Source: an uncultured Pseudomonadales bacterium
Lineage (GTDB): Bacteria; Pseudomonadota; Gammaproteobacteria; Pseudomonadales; Pseudohongiellaceae
Direction: 5' to 3'
NCBI GenBank assembly: GCA_938082955.1
Contig: CALKDE010000267.1
Span: forward strand, 1-28,286
DNA: 28,286 nucleotides
Below, one piece after another: positions 8,893 through 14,172 of the stretch. The notes under the pieces were generated by a model. It saw only the letters and a list, made by a program, of their open reading frames with translations, searched no databases and was not told where the DNA came from. The translations under genes and the position numbers were made by a program. Position 1 is the first letter of the stretch. Every line of letters starts with the position of its first letter.

Positions 8893-9162
8893 AACAAATT
8901 AACTTACAGAATGCTTGAACTTCAATTACAAGGATTTGGATGGAAGCAAGAGTTTATCGGATTGTGGAGCAGTGATTTATTTGATTTCTACTTAGATACA
9001 AACTCTGATGTGGCTTTGGTAAGAGATTTGGATGATTCTCGAATAGAAGACTTTAATATGTTTGATGTCAGCGACTCTACTCCCATACAAGCCAAGCGCT
9101 TTGTCGATTATTTAAACAATTCAAGCACTGCCTTAGCTTATCGTTCTGACCTACCTTTTTAA
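8890..9162 (+). CDS. Hypothetical 90-aa acidic protein
   Basis: First gene of the rightward island, with promoter at 8829-8856 and AAAGGGG ribosome site 7-8 bases before ATG. The product is small and acidic with many aromatics (FGWKQEFIGLWSSDLFDFYLD) and Asp clusters (RDLDDSRIEDF). No domain is recognised; size and acidity resemble small early phage proteins that bind host enzymes, which is only analogy. The gene is visibly more AT-rich than the late genes to its left. It is followed by a short UACG-loop hairpin before the next ribosome site. Confidence 0.75.
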   Translation: MNKLTYRMLELQLQGFGWKQEFIGLWSSDLFDFYLDTNSDVALVRDLDDSRIEDFNMFDVSDSTPIQAKRFVDYLNNSSTALAYRSDLPF

Positions 9163-9177
9163 TTACAAAAACAACTA

Positions 9178-9191
9178 GCCCCTACGGGGGC
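9178..9191 (+). other. UACG tetraloop hairpin before a ribosome site
   Basis: GCCCC-TACG-GGGGC forms a 5-bp GC stem closed by a C(UACG)G loop, one of the extra-stable UNCG tetraloops. It lies after the stop at 9162 and two bases before the AAAGGTGAT ribosome site of the next gene. There is no following U-tract, so it is not a standard terminator. Confidence 0.7.
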
Positions 9192-9207
9192 AAAGGTGAT
9201 AACTAAA

Positions 9208-9510
9208 ATGAATGATACTTTATTACAAGCTATACGAATTTACTCAGTAAAATTGGAAACCATACGGCAATCGATGCTATCTCTGCCGTTGTTTGAAAAC
9301 CCTAATCTTTCCGATACTACTGAGTGGCATAACTGGAACGACACCCATGTTCTGCAATCATTCGATGAAATTCAAACTGGACTAGAAAATATGACGCGAC
9401 TGCTTCTAGAAGAAGAACAAGAAAAAATTAGAAAAGCTCTAGAAATTGAACAAGATATAAAAGACGAGAAACAAGACTTAAAAGACCAGATTAGCTTAAA
9501 CAATGACTAA
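9208..9510 (+). CDS. Hypothetical 100-aa coiled-coil protein
   Basis: I place the start at ATG 9208, eight bases after an AGGTGA ribosome site (9194-9199). A GTG at 9196 inside that site would add four residues and is less likely. The C-terminal half (EEEQEKIRKALEIEQDIKDEKQDLKDQ) is strongly charged and predicted coiled coil. No family is recognised. The gene lies between two UNCG-loop hairpins and is probably transcribed from the 8829 promoter together with the methyltransferase gene. Confidence 0.75.
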   Translation: MNDTLLQAIRIYSVKLETIRQSMLSLPLFENPNLSDTTEWHNWNDTHVLQSFDEIQTGLENMTRLLLEEEQEKIRKALEIEQDIKDEKQDLKDQISLNND

Positions 9511-9520
9511 ACCAACCACA

Positions 9521-9532
9521 GCCCTTCGGGGC
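9521..9532 (+). other. UUCG tetraloop hairpin before a ribosome site
   Basis: GCCC-TTCG-GGGC forms a 4-bp GC stem with a C(UUCG)G loop, three bases before the AAGGAG ribosome site of the next gene. It mirrors the UACG hairpin at 9178-9191 in position and design. Confidence 0.7.
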
Positions 9533-9547
9533 ATAAGGAGAAAAGAT

Positions 9548-9796
9548 ATGGTATTTCCAACGCCTGAAATCGAACAGGAAGCGCAGCGAATCCGAGCTGC
9601 TTTGGTGGCTGATGAGTCTATTCAGCTTCAATTCATCGGAGAAAATGCGAGCAGCTTACAGCTTTATTTGCTCGGTCAGGCCACTCTTATGGGAAAAGCG
9701 CAGCCAGAATGCGCTGATATTTTTAAAAATTTATTAGCCAGGCATGAAACCCTAGCTGTGGATTTACAATCGGCCCAAGATATTGGGATAGCGTAA
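9548..9796 (+). CDS. Hypothetical 82-aa protein
   Basis: The start is ATG 9548, six bases after AAGGAG (9536-9541). An in-frame ATG at 9503 has no ribosome site and would run through the UUCG hairpin, so I reject it. The product (MVFPTPEIEQEAQRIRAALVADESIQLQF...) is helical, with no motif I recognise. It immediately precedes the methyltransferase gene, separated by 33 bases that contain the second copy of the translation-leader repeat. Confidence 0.75.
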   Translation: MVFPTPEIEQEAQRIRAALVADESIQLQFIGENASSLQLYLLGQATLMGKAQPECADIFKNLLARHETLAVDLQSAQDIGIA

Positions 9797-9810
9797 CCGC
9801 ACCAACACAG

Positions 9811-9832
9811 ACAACAAAGGGGAAGCAAGATG
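9811..9832 (+). repeat. Translation-leader repeat, copy 2 (copy 1 at 8871-8892)
   Basis: This copy differs from the one at 8871-8892 at two of 22 positions, lies exactly 940 bases away and ends in the methyltransferase ATG. It supplies the AAAGGGG ribosome site. Confidence 0.75.
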
Positions 9833-11041
9833 CTGAAGGTTCTTGATCTTTTTAGCGGAATAGGAGGATTTTCACTAGGACTAGAGCGTACTGGAGGCTT
9901 TGAGACAGTAGCCTTTTGCGAGATAGAGAAGTATCCGCAGCAGGTATTAGCAAAACACTGGCCTGGAGTACCAATTTACAATGACGTTATGGAGCTAACG
10001 AATGAGCGACTCAAAGCAGATGGGATTTTTCCCAATGTCATCACCGGAGGATTCCCATGTCAGGATATCTCCGTTGCAGGCAAACAAAAGGGCATTGGTG
10101 AAGGCACAAGGTCGGGCCTCTGGTCGGAGTGCGCCCGTCTTGTTGGGGAGATTCGACCCAGATACGCAATCTTTGAAAACGTCACAGCACTCCTTTCTGG
10201 AGCAGACGGGAAATGGTTTGAGCGAGTTCTCTGGGACATATCCCAGATCGGGGGCTATGTCGTTGAATGGCACTGTATACCAGCTTCCCAACTTGGCGCT
10301 CACCACCACAGAGATAGGGTCTGGATCATATTACGCAACACCGACAGTGAACGACTCAAAGAATTCAACCTTACCTCCATCTCAAGGAAAGAGAAGCAGC
10401 CTAGTGGGGGATATGATAAGAGAAAGGGAAATGCTCCCGACACCAACGACAAGCGATCAGTACAGCGCCTCATCACCGGAGTATCTGGAGAAAAAGGGTC
10501 GCAACCCAATGACCAACCAATTGAGGGACGCGGTGAGATATGTAGAGGAAAGGAAGCCAATAGAATACTGGCCAACACCGACAGCGGCAGAAGCGAACAA
10601 GATTCTAGCTTGTGCAAACTACGGCCAAGTGGGACTAAACAACAATCCAAGAATCCGGGGTCTACCGACCAGACCGAAAAAGGAAAAGAGCGGGAAGAAA
10701 CTATTTCCAACTCCAACGGCGCGGGACTGGAAAGGCGGTTACAACACGAAATCTCTTACCAGGAAGGATGGGAAATCCAGAGCAATGGACGCATTGCCGA
10801 ATGCGATACTGGAAGGGAAAGGCACAGAGACGGTATCTGGGCAATTGAACCCTCAATTTGTGGAATGGCTGATGGGCTATCCGATGGAGTATACGAAGGT
10901 CGAGTGACAACCGGCGTGAAAGATCGCGCAAAGCGTCTTAAAACACTAGGCAACTCAGTAGTTCCTCAGATTCCAGAGCTAATAGGCAGGGCCATACTAG
11001 AGGCAGAAAATTGCACCAAATGCGAGGGAGGAAACCCATGA
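9830..11041 (+). CDS. DNA cytosine-5 methyltransferase (Dcm family)
   Basis: 403 aa. The C5-MTase motifs occur in order: I DLFSGIGGFS (6-15, AdoMet site), IV GGFPCQD (73-79, catalytic Cys77), VI ENV (116-118), VIII QLGAHHHRDRVWI (154-166) and IX/X RLKTLGNSVVPQIPELI (about 369-385). It would methylate cytosine in a specific DNA sequence, probably to protect phage DNA from host restriction. The segment between motifs VIII and IX (about 170-365), which should be the target-recognition domain, is very hydrophilic and low in hydrophobic residues, and it is overprinted by a second frame at 10002-10907. NTDS-like words recur here (RNTDS, PDTND, ANTDS, SNSNG). No cognate restriction enzyme gene is seen. 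The stop overlaps the next start as ATGA. Confidence 0.93.
   Translation: MLKVLDLFSGIGGFSLGLERTGGFETVAFCEIEKYPQQVLAKHWPGVPIYNDVMELTNERLKADGIFPNVITGGFPCQDISVAGKQKGIGEGTRSGLWSECARLVGEIRPRYAIFENVTALLSGADGKWFERVLWDISQIGGYVVEWHCIPASQLGAHHHRDRVWIILRNTDSERLKEFNLTSISRKEKQPSGGYDKRKGNAPDTNDKRSVQRLITGVSGEKGSQPNDQPIEGRGEICRGKEANRILANTDSGRSEQDSSLCKLRPSGTKQQSKNPGSTDQTEKGKEREETISNSNGAGLERRLQHEISYQEGWEIQSNGRIAECDTGRERHRDGIWAIEPSICGMADGLSDGVYEGRVTTGVKDRAKRLKTLGNSVVPQIPELIGRAILEAENCTKCEGGNP
10002..10907 (+). CDS. Overprinted protein inside the methyltransferase gene (PTPT/NPQFVEWLMGYP type)
   Basis: A 301-codon frame, shifted +1, lies wholly inside the methyltransferase gene. Its ATG has its own ribosome site, GGAG at 9991-9994, seven bases upstream. 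The product does not look like shadow translation: it contains SSPEDSHV (13-20), TYPRSGAMSLNGTVYQLP (79-96), four spaced (L/W/F)PTPT-like motifs (112, 145, 190, 235; the last as PTPTARDWKGG) and QLNPQFVEWLMGYP (281-294). I recognise this arrangement from phage proteins encoded next to or over Dcm-type methyltransferases; it has no function I know. Each PTPT word is read as an NTDS-like word in the methyltransferase frame. Expression is inferred from the ribosome site and motif conservation. The other view is that one frame merely constrains the other. Confidence 0.65.
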   Translation: MSDSKQMGFFPMSSPEDSHVRISPLQANKRALVKAQGRASGRSAPVLLGRFDPDTQSLKTSQHSFLEQTGNGLSEFSGTYPRSGAMSLNGTVYQLPNLALTTTEIGSGSYYATPTVNDSKNSTLPPSQGKRSSLVGDMIREREMLPTPTTSDQYSASSPEYLEKKGRNPMTNQLRDAVRYVEERKPIEYWPTPTAAEANKILACANYGQVGLNNNPRIRGLPTRPKKEKSGKKLFPTPTARDWKGGYNTKSLTRKDGKSRAMDALPNAILEGKGTETVSGQLNPQFVEWLMGYPMEYTKVE

Positions 11042-11133
11042 AAATAATTAAACTAATAGCAATCGAGATAGCCTATGCCTCCGTGATAGCGCTTTTATTT
11101 GGTTTTGTTTTTTTGTCATTCTTCACATCATGA
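11038..11133 (+). CDS. 31-aa single-span membrane peptide
   Basis: A frame too short for most gene finders: ATG 11038 overlaps the methyltransferase stop as ATGA and has a strong GGGAGG site just upstream. The peptide is M-K-I-I-K-L, then IAIEIAYASVIALLFGFVFLSFFTS, one hydrophobic helix of about 22 residues. Its stop overlaps the next start as ATGA. It could be a small membrane effector or holin-like peptide; nothing more can be said from sequence. Confidence 0.65.
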   Translation: MKIIKLIAIEIAYASVIALLFGFVFLSFFTS

Positions 11134-11336
11134 GATTGAGGATCAGAGCCATTAACCTAGTGATCTCACAAGAGGAATCAAAAGCATTGTCCTCGTTTAA
11201 GTCTGATCGGTTACAAACCCAGATCCAAGAGGGACGATTTGATAGCTTATTGAATCAGTACCGGCACAGAAACAATGAGAATTTAATCGATTTATTACTA
11301 AGTACCTTTGAATTAAACGGGGCAGCAAAGCAATGA
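11130..11336 (+). CDS. Hypothetical 68-aa basic protein
   Basis: Linked by ATGA overlaps to the genes on both sides (11130-11133 and 11333-11336). The product is basic and helical (MRLRIRAINLVISQEESKALSSFKSD...), with no recognised family. It contains the first copy of a 25-bp direct repeat (11225-11249), read here as QEGRFDSLL with flanks. Position in the coupled string after the methyltransferase supports its being a real gene. Confidence 0.65.
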   Translation: MRLRIRAINLVISQEESKALSSFKSDRLQTQIQEGRFDSLLNQYRHRNNENLIDLLLSTFELNGAAKQ

Positions 11337-11532
11337 AATACGAGCACTTGAAAGGAAATAAACACAGCTGCAAAGAATACATCAGGGATTCTCGGTGGGA
11401 CCAACGAGCCAATTCCGTAGTCAAGTCGATGGCTAGACAGAGGGCTATTGAGTGTGGTGATAAGTCGCTTGGTGATTATCTAGAAAGGCTAGTGATTACC
11501 GACATTTCCAAGAGGGACGATTTGATAGCTTA
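11225..11532. repeat. 25-bp perfect direct repeat (11225-11249 and 11508-11532)
   Basis: The same 25 bases, beginning CCAAGAGGGACG and ending TTGATAGCTTA, occur 283 bases apart. They are read in different frames in the two plus-strand genes, so shared protein sequence does not explain them. The second copy supplies the last codons and stop of the plus-strand gene and part of the tail of the minus-strand nuclease gene, exactly at the convergence point. Confidence 0.85.
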
Positions 11533-11533
11533 A
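11333..11533 (+). CDS. Hypothetical 66-aa basic protein
   Basis: Last gene of the rightward island. The start overlaps the upstream stop as ATGA and is preceded by GGGGCAGCAAA, the leader core used elsewhere in the island. The protein is rich in Arg, Lys and Asp (RDSRWDQRANSVVKSMARQRAIECGDKSLGDYLERLVI); the second half resembles short helices of DNA- or RNA-binding regulators, but no family is recognised. Its 3' end overlaps the convergent nuclease gene by 45 bases and is formed by the second copy of the 25-bp repeat. Confidence 0.65.
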   Translation: MKYEHLKGNKHSCKEYIRDSRWDQRANSVVKSMARQRAIECGDKSLGDYLERLVITDISKRDDLIA

Positions 11534-11815
11534 TTCAGAAAACCGAATCACCTCCCTCACAGAGTTAATGATGTGAGCCTGTCCCCTCCAATCCCTGTGG
11601 AAGTCTTCTTCCATAGGGGTTAACTTCCGGCTAGACGGAGGTTTCGATCCGTCCTTGATCTCGATTAAGAAGTTCAATCCACGCCTTCCAACCACGATGT
11701 CCACGAACCCAGCTACCTGGGAAGTGTCTATAACTGTGAATCCACAGGCCTCAAATGCCCGTGTGATCTCGTAGTGATTAGTGTCTCTGCGTTTAACCCT
11801 GGTGTGTTTCGGCAA
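11489..11815 (-). CDS. VRR-NUC/PD-(D/E)XK-like nuclease
   Basis: 108 aa from a TTG start (11815) just after GAGAGA; a stop lies four codons upstream and no ATG fits. The fold signature is clear: RRDTNHYEITRAFEACGF, then GFVDIVVG (Asp39), then NFLIEIKDG (Glu52, Lys54), a D-ExK active site, then LTPMEEDFHRDWRGQAHIINSVREV. Proteins of this kind in phages are VRR-NUC-like or resolvase-like endonucleases, probably acting on recombination or replication intermediates. It closes the leftward operon; its last residues run through the second copy of the 25-bp repeat, so its C-terminus may have been altered by that duplication. Confidence 0.8.
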   Translation of the reverse strand: MPKHTRVKRRDTNHYEITRAFEACGFTVIDTSQVAGFVDIVVGRRGLNFLIEIKDGSKPPSSRKLTPMEEDFHRDWRGQAHIINSVREVIRFSELSYQIVPLGNVGNH

Positions 11816-11963
11816 TTTTTCTCTCTATCCGATCTAAATTAGCCATTATCTTAGCCTGTGCTGCCATGATTTCGGCTAACTTGTCGGGCAGGTCGGTGAG
11901 GAACTCGTCCATTTCCTGCATAGCCAGCAGCATATCTTCCTCTTTCTTTGTGTTAATCGGCAT
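11793..11963 (-). CDS. Hypothetical 56-aa coiled-coil protein
   Basis: A short frame from ATG 11963 to TAA 11795-11793. It overlaps the end of the lipoprotein gene by 11 bases and the start of the nuclease gene by 23. The product is MPINTKKEEDMLLAMQEMDEF... with a heptad-like pattern (LDRIERKIAE), predicted helical. A weak AGAGA site precedes the start. There is no family assignment; support comes from the overlapping operon structure. Confidence 0.55.
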   Translation of the reverse strand: MPINTKKEEDMLLAMQEMDEFLTDLPDKLAEIMAAQAKIMANLDRIERKIAETHQG

Positions 11964-12183
11964 TTTCTCTGCGGTCCGAGCAAACCGGCTCCCACTCAGG
12001 GGCTACCGATGCCTGAATCCACCGGACAACCATGCTCTCAATGTTGTGGAATATGGGAGTATCGCAGTAAACCTTGCCGGTCACCGCGTAAGTGTTTGCT
12101 AATCTCGCAGGAACTTCTGTGCTTGTGCAGCCAGTCAGCATTAATATAGTAAGCCAGAATAGTATAAAACTTATTTTTAGCAT
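11953..12183 (-). CDS. Small phage lipoprotein
   Basis: 76 aa with a signal peptide of about 18 residues (MLKISFILFWLTILML) ending in the lipobox LTGC, so Cys19 should be lipidated and the protein anchored in the membrane. The mature part carries a Cys pair (VYCDTPIF ... EWEPVCSD) and resembles small prophage lipoproteins found beside lysis genes. It follows the DUF1353 gene by three bases. An outer-membrane spanin role is possible from position, but no partner Rz-type protein is visible and it lacks the proline-rich Rz1 character. Confidence 0.75.
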   Translation of the reverse strand: MLKISFILFWLTILMLTGCTSTEVPARLANTYAVTGKVYCDTPIFHNIESMVVRWIQASVAPEWEPVCSDRRENAD

Positions 12184-12186
12184 GAT

Positions 12187-12540
12187 TTAGCCGTAGCTTT
12201 CCTTTTTGAATAAATACTTAATTCTCTGGAACCCTCTAACCCCCGCGGCCATCACCCTGGCCTTGCCCCATCGGACCTCATCGATCTTCAGGCCTTCCAA
12301 GAACAATCTATCTGCCTGCTTCTGAGTGAGGTTTGTCTTGTCTTTGCCGGCTTGGGTACAAAGATAATCGTGAATAATTGCGCTTCGGATGTTGTTGCCT
12401 AGAACATGTACAAAACTTTGCGCGAATGCTGGGATAGAGGCGAAATCAGTCACCATGCCGACCGGAGCCGAGACTTCCATTCCGAGCTCTGCGCTATAAA
12501 TAGTCAGCTTCTCGTTTAGCTTAAATAAGTCCCCGCCCAA
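12187..12540 (-). CDS. DUF1353 family protein (start uncertain)
   Basis: 117 aa from TTG 12540. The family motifs are plain: VSAPVGMVTDFASIP (about 24-38), then AIIHDYLC, then the end GKARVMAAGVRGFQRI. DUF1353 proteins are common in phage lysis/tail regions; their role is not known to me. The TTG has no ribosome site, and the frame stays open upstream to the stop of the muralytic gene at 12598. The family normally has 15-20 residues before this point, and an AUC codon at 12588-12586 with AGGA seven bases before it is the only well-placed candidate. The true start is therefore open. Confidence 0.8.
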   Translation of the reverse strand: MGGDLFKLNEKLTIYSAELGMEVSAPVGMVTDFASIPAFAQSFVHVLGNNIRSAIIHDYLCTQAGKDKTNLTQKQADRLFLEGLKIDEVRWGKARVMAAGVRGFQRIKYLFKKESYG

Positions 12541-12597
12541 ATGAGTGACGGATGCTCGGCTGGAAAACTTTGTTTTTCGTTTTGTGATGAGATTGTC

Positions 12598-13098
12598 CTA
12601 TAAGTCGCGCTTAACAAACTTATTCCAGCTCTCGACAAACTCCTGTGGAGTTCCAAATTCTTCATTACAATTATAGTGCTTGTCCCAATACTCACCCAGG
12701 GCGAGCAGGTCATCGTGATCTGGAAGAGCCTCTGGGACGTACCAGTATCGGATCCTGGCTATCGCGCAGCCGAGCATAGCGTTAGTAATCAGTTCTTCTT
12801 CTGTGTCTATGTAGTATCCACGCCGCACTAGCATTTGAATTTTTGCGTATAGCTCTGAATTTTCAGGTCTTTGAAGATATCTGTTAACAATATCATCTCT
12901 AGTCGCAGGCTCGATAGAGAAGGCGCCAAGCCCTGGCCCACCTTGCTGGCGCAACCAGTAGGATATGTCCGTCTCCTGGGCCGCTGTACCCAGCAGTAAA
13001 TTTACCGATGCCTCTGTCGATAACTTGGGGTTAACTGTTCCCAAGAGCGCCAAAGTGGGTCTGACAATGTAATTTTCAAAGTGCTGGGCTTTAATCAT
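12598..13098 (-). CDS. Putative muralytic enzyme (lysozyme/transglycosylase-like endolysin)
   Basis: 166 aa from ATG 13098, which overlaps the holin-candidate stop as ATGA; a longer frame upstream lacks support. Residues 33-50 (NLLLGTAAQETDISYWLR) and 54-70 (GPGLGAFSIEPATRDDI) match a phage family that looks like a lysozyme/SLT-type fold, with Glu42 in AQE as likely catalytic acid and EPAT as a conserved motif. It has no signal peptide, so release would need the membrane protein encoded just upstream. Enzyme class is inferred from motif and gene order. Confidence 0.65.
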   Translation of the reverse strand: MIKAQHFENYIVRPTLALLGTVNPKLSTEASVNLLLGTAAQETDISYWLRQQGGPGLGAFSIEPATRDDIVNRYLQRPENSELYAKIQMLVRRGYYIDTEEELITNAMLGCAIARIRYWYVPEALPDHDDLLALGEYWDKHYNCNEEFGTPQEFVESWNKFVKRDL

Positions 13099-13409
13099 AG
13101 AAGAACCGAGTTCACAAAAGTGAAAAGAATACTGATTAAGGAGAATGCCAGCCAAATTTGATACTGATTAGACTTTTCTGCACCCCTTCGCTCCAAGCTC
13201 TCTACCTCAAGCTCTTTCATGGTCTTCGAGACATCACCAATTTTTGTCACTAACTCACCATGTCGAACTCCAGAATCTGAATTAATTTTTATAAATTGCG
13301 AAGAATGCTGCTCCAGAATCTTTTCGTGGACAGCAGTTGTCACTTTTAAATCTCCGATTTCAGTATGAAGTCGATCATGTTTTTGCCAGAGTGTTTCTGC
13401 TTCACTCAT
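13095..13409 (-). CDS. Coiled-coil protein with C-terminal membrane helix (holin candidate, XhlA-like)
   Basis: 104 aa. Residues 1-80 are charged and helical (MSEAETLWQKHDRLHTEIGDLKVTTAVHEKILEQ...) and likely form a coiled coil; the last 24 residues (YQIWLAFSLISILFTFVNSVLL) are one membrane span. This layout is that of XhlA/haemolysin-type phage proteins that work with a lysin. It directly precedes the muralytic gene with an ATGA overlap, which makes a holin or lysis accessory role the best guess. A tail or superinfection-exclusion membrane protein cannot be excluded. Confidence 0.65.
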   Translation of the reverse strand: MSEAETLWQKHDRLHTEIGDLKVTTAVHEKILEQHSSQFIKINSDSGVRHGELVTKIGDVSKTMKELEVESLERRGAEKSNQYQIWLAFSLISILFTFVNSVLL

Positions 13410-13420
13410 TTTAATACCTA

Positions 13421-13762
13421 CTACATATTAGTTAACGATATTGCGAAGAGAATATCTTCTTCAGGAACCTCAATTCCACCATTTTGAAGGGTTTCGACCA
13501 TTTCAGCAAACAATAGTTTTTGCTTGCCGTAGAGATCAGTGAATCTGTGGCGAAAGTGGGTCACGTTGTTGGGGTTGTTTGAGGATACATCGTGCAGCTC
13601 CCACCAGATGGGGAGAACAAACCAGGGGCCAATCAATACCTTGTTATGCTTACCCTTGGGTCCAACAACATGATGATGCTGCAAGCCTGACCTGCCTGTG
13701 GCTATACACCCGTACTCCTGCCCATACTCGACAACGGTTAACATCCACTGCTTTTGAGTCAT
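13421..13762 (-). CDS. HNH-like (Ref/DUF968-type) nuclease candidate
   Basis: 113 aa. The start overlaps the ninB stop as ATGA. Residues about 18-60 show GCIATGRSGLQHHHVVG ... KHNKVLIGPWFVLPIWWELHD, then THFRHRF. The Cys/His spacing with QHHH, ELHD and FRHRF resembles the beta-beta-alpha-metal nucleases that sit next to ninB in many phages (Ref/DUF968-like). The second Cys of a classic CxxC is missing, so zinc binding may be incomplete. Function in recombination is inferred from context. Confidence 0.6.
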   Translation of the reverse strand: MTQKQWMLTVVEYGQEYGCIATGRSGLQHHHVVGPKGKHNKVLIGPWFVLPIWWELHDVSSNNPNNVTHFRHRFTDLYGKQKLLFAEMVETLQNGGIEVPEEDILFAISLTNM

Positions 13763-14172
13763 GAAGCCTCTCTGTACTGCTCATAAGCCTTCAGGGACGG
13801 CTCGCTCCAAGGTACGCCCTCATCGGACCCATAGGCGTACATCTGCTCGATCAACTCTGAAAACTCCTTTTTGTTCATCTTGCTTGTGCTTGTTGGGATA
13901 ACTACCAGGGATCCCGCTATCCCGTGAACAAATATTTGCGATTTCCATGCTGCAGTGATGATGTGCTTCCAGATTTCGGGCTTGTGCTTTAACCCCATCA
14001 GGACCACATGAGTGGAGAGATCAGTCAGCATGGGCCACATTTTCTTATTCTGCGCCAAAGTTCTAAGGCCATCGGTAGAAAATAGCTCCACCTCATCCAG
14101 GCACACCGCCAAGAATTGTGCAGACTGTTCGCACCCGGCGATGAGAGTTCCCTGAATGTTTTTGAATTTCAT
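13759..14172 (-). CDS. ninB: NinB recombination protein (lambda Orf-like)
   Basis: 137 aa from ATG 14172, overlapping the upstream stop as ATGA, with an AGGGA site. The family core is easily seen: GLRTLAQNKKMWPMLTDLS (about 35-53), PEIWKHIITAAW (65-76), GIAGSLVVIPTSTSKMNKKEFSELIEQ (84-110) and a C-terminal GVPWSEP. NinB binds single-stranded DNA and SSB and helps load recombinase, replacing RecFOR in lambda. It lies between a PAPS-reductase-like gene and an HNH-like gene, as in many lambdoid nin regions. Confidence 0.92.
   Translation of the reverse strand: MKFKNIQGTLIAGCEQSAQFLAVCLDEVELFSTDGLRTLAQNKKMWPMLTDLSTHVVLMGLKHKPEIWKHIITAAWKSQIFVHGIAGSLVVIPTSTSKMNKKEFSELIEQMYAYGSDEGVPWSEPSLKAYEQYREAS

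Noticed and set aside
9503..9547. Earlier in-frame ATG (9503) for the 82-aa gene
   Set aside because: No ribosome site; the extra residues would be encoded by the UUCG hairpin and the real AAGGAG site. ATG 9548 fits.
10300..10716. Minus-strand open frames opposite the methyltransferase gene (also 9995-10309 and 10701-10953)
   Set aside because: No ribosome sites and no recognisable motifs; they arise from base bias in the dual-coding region.
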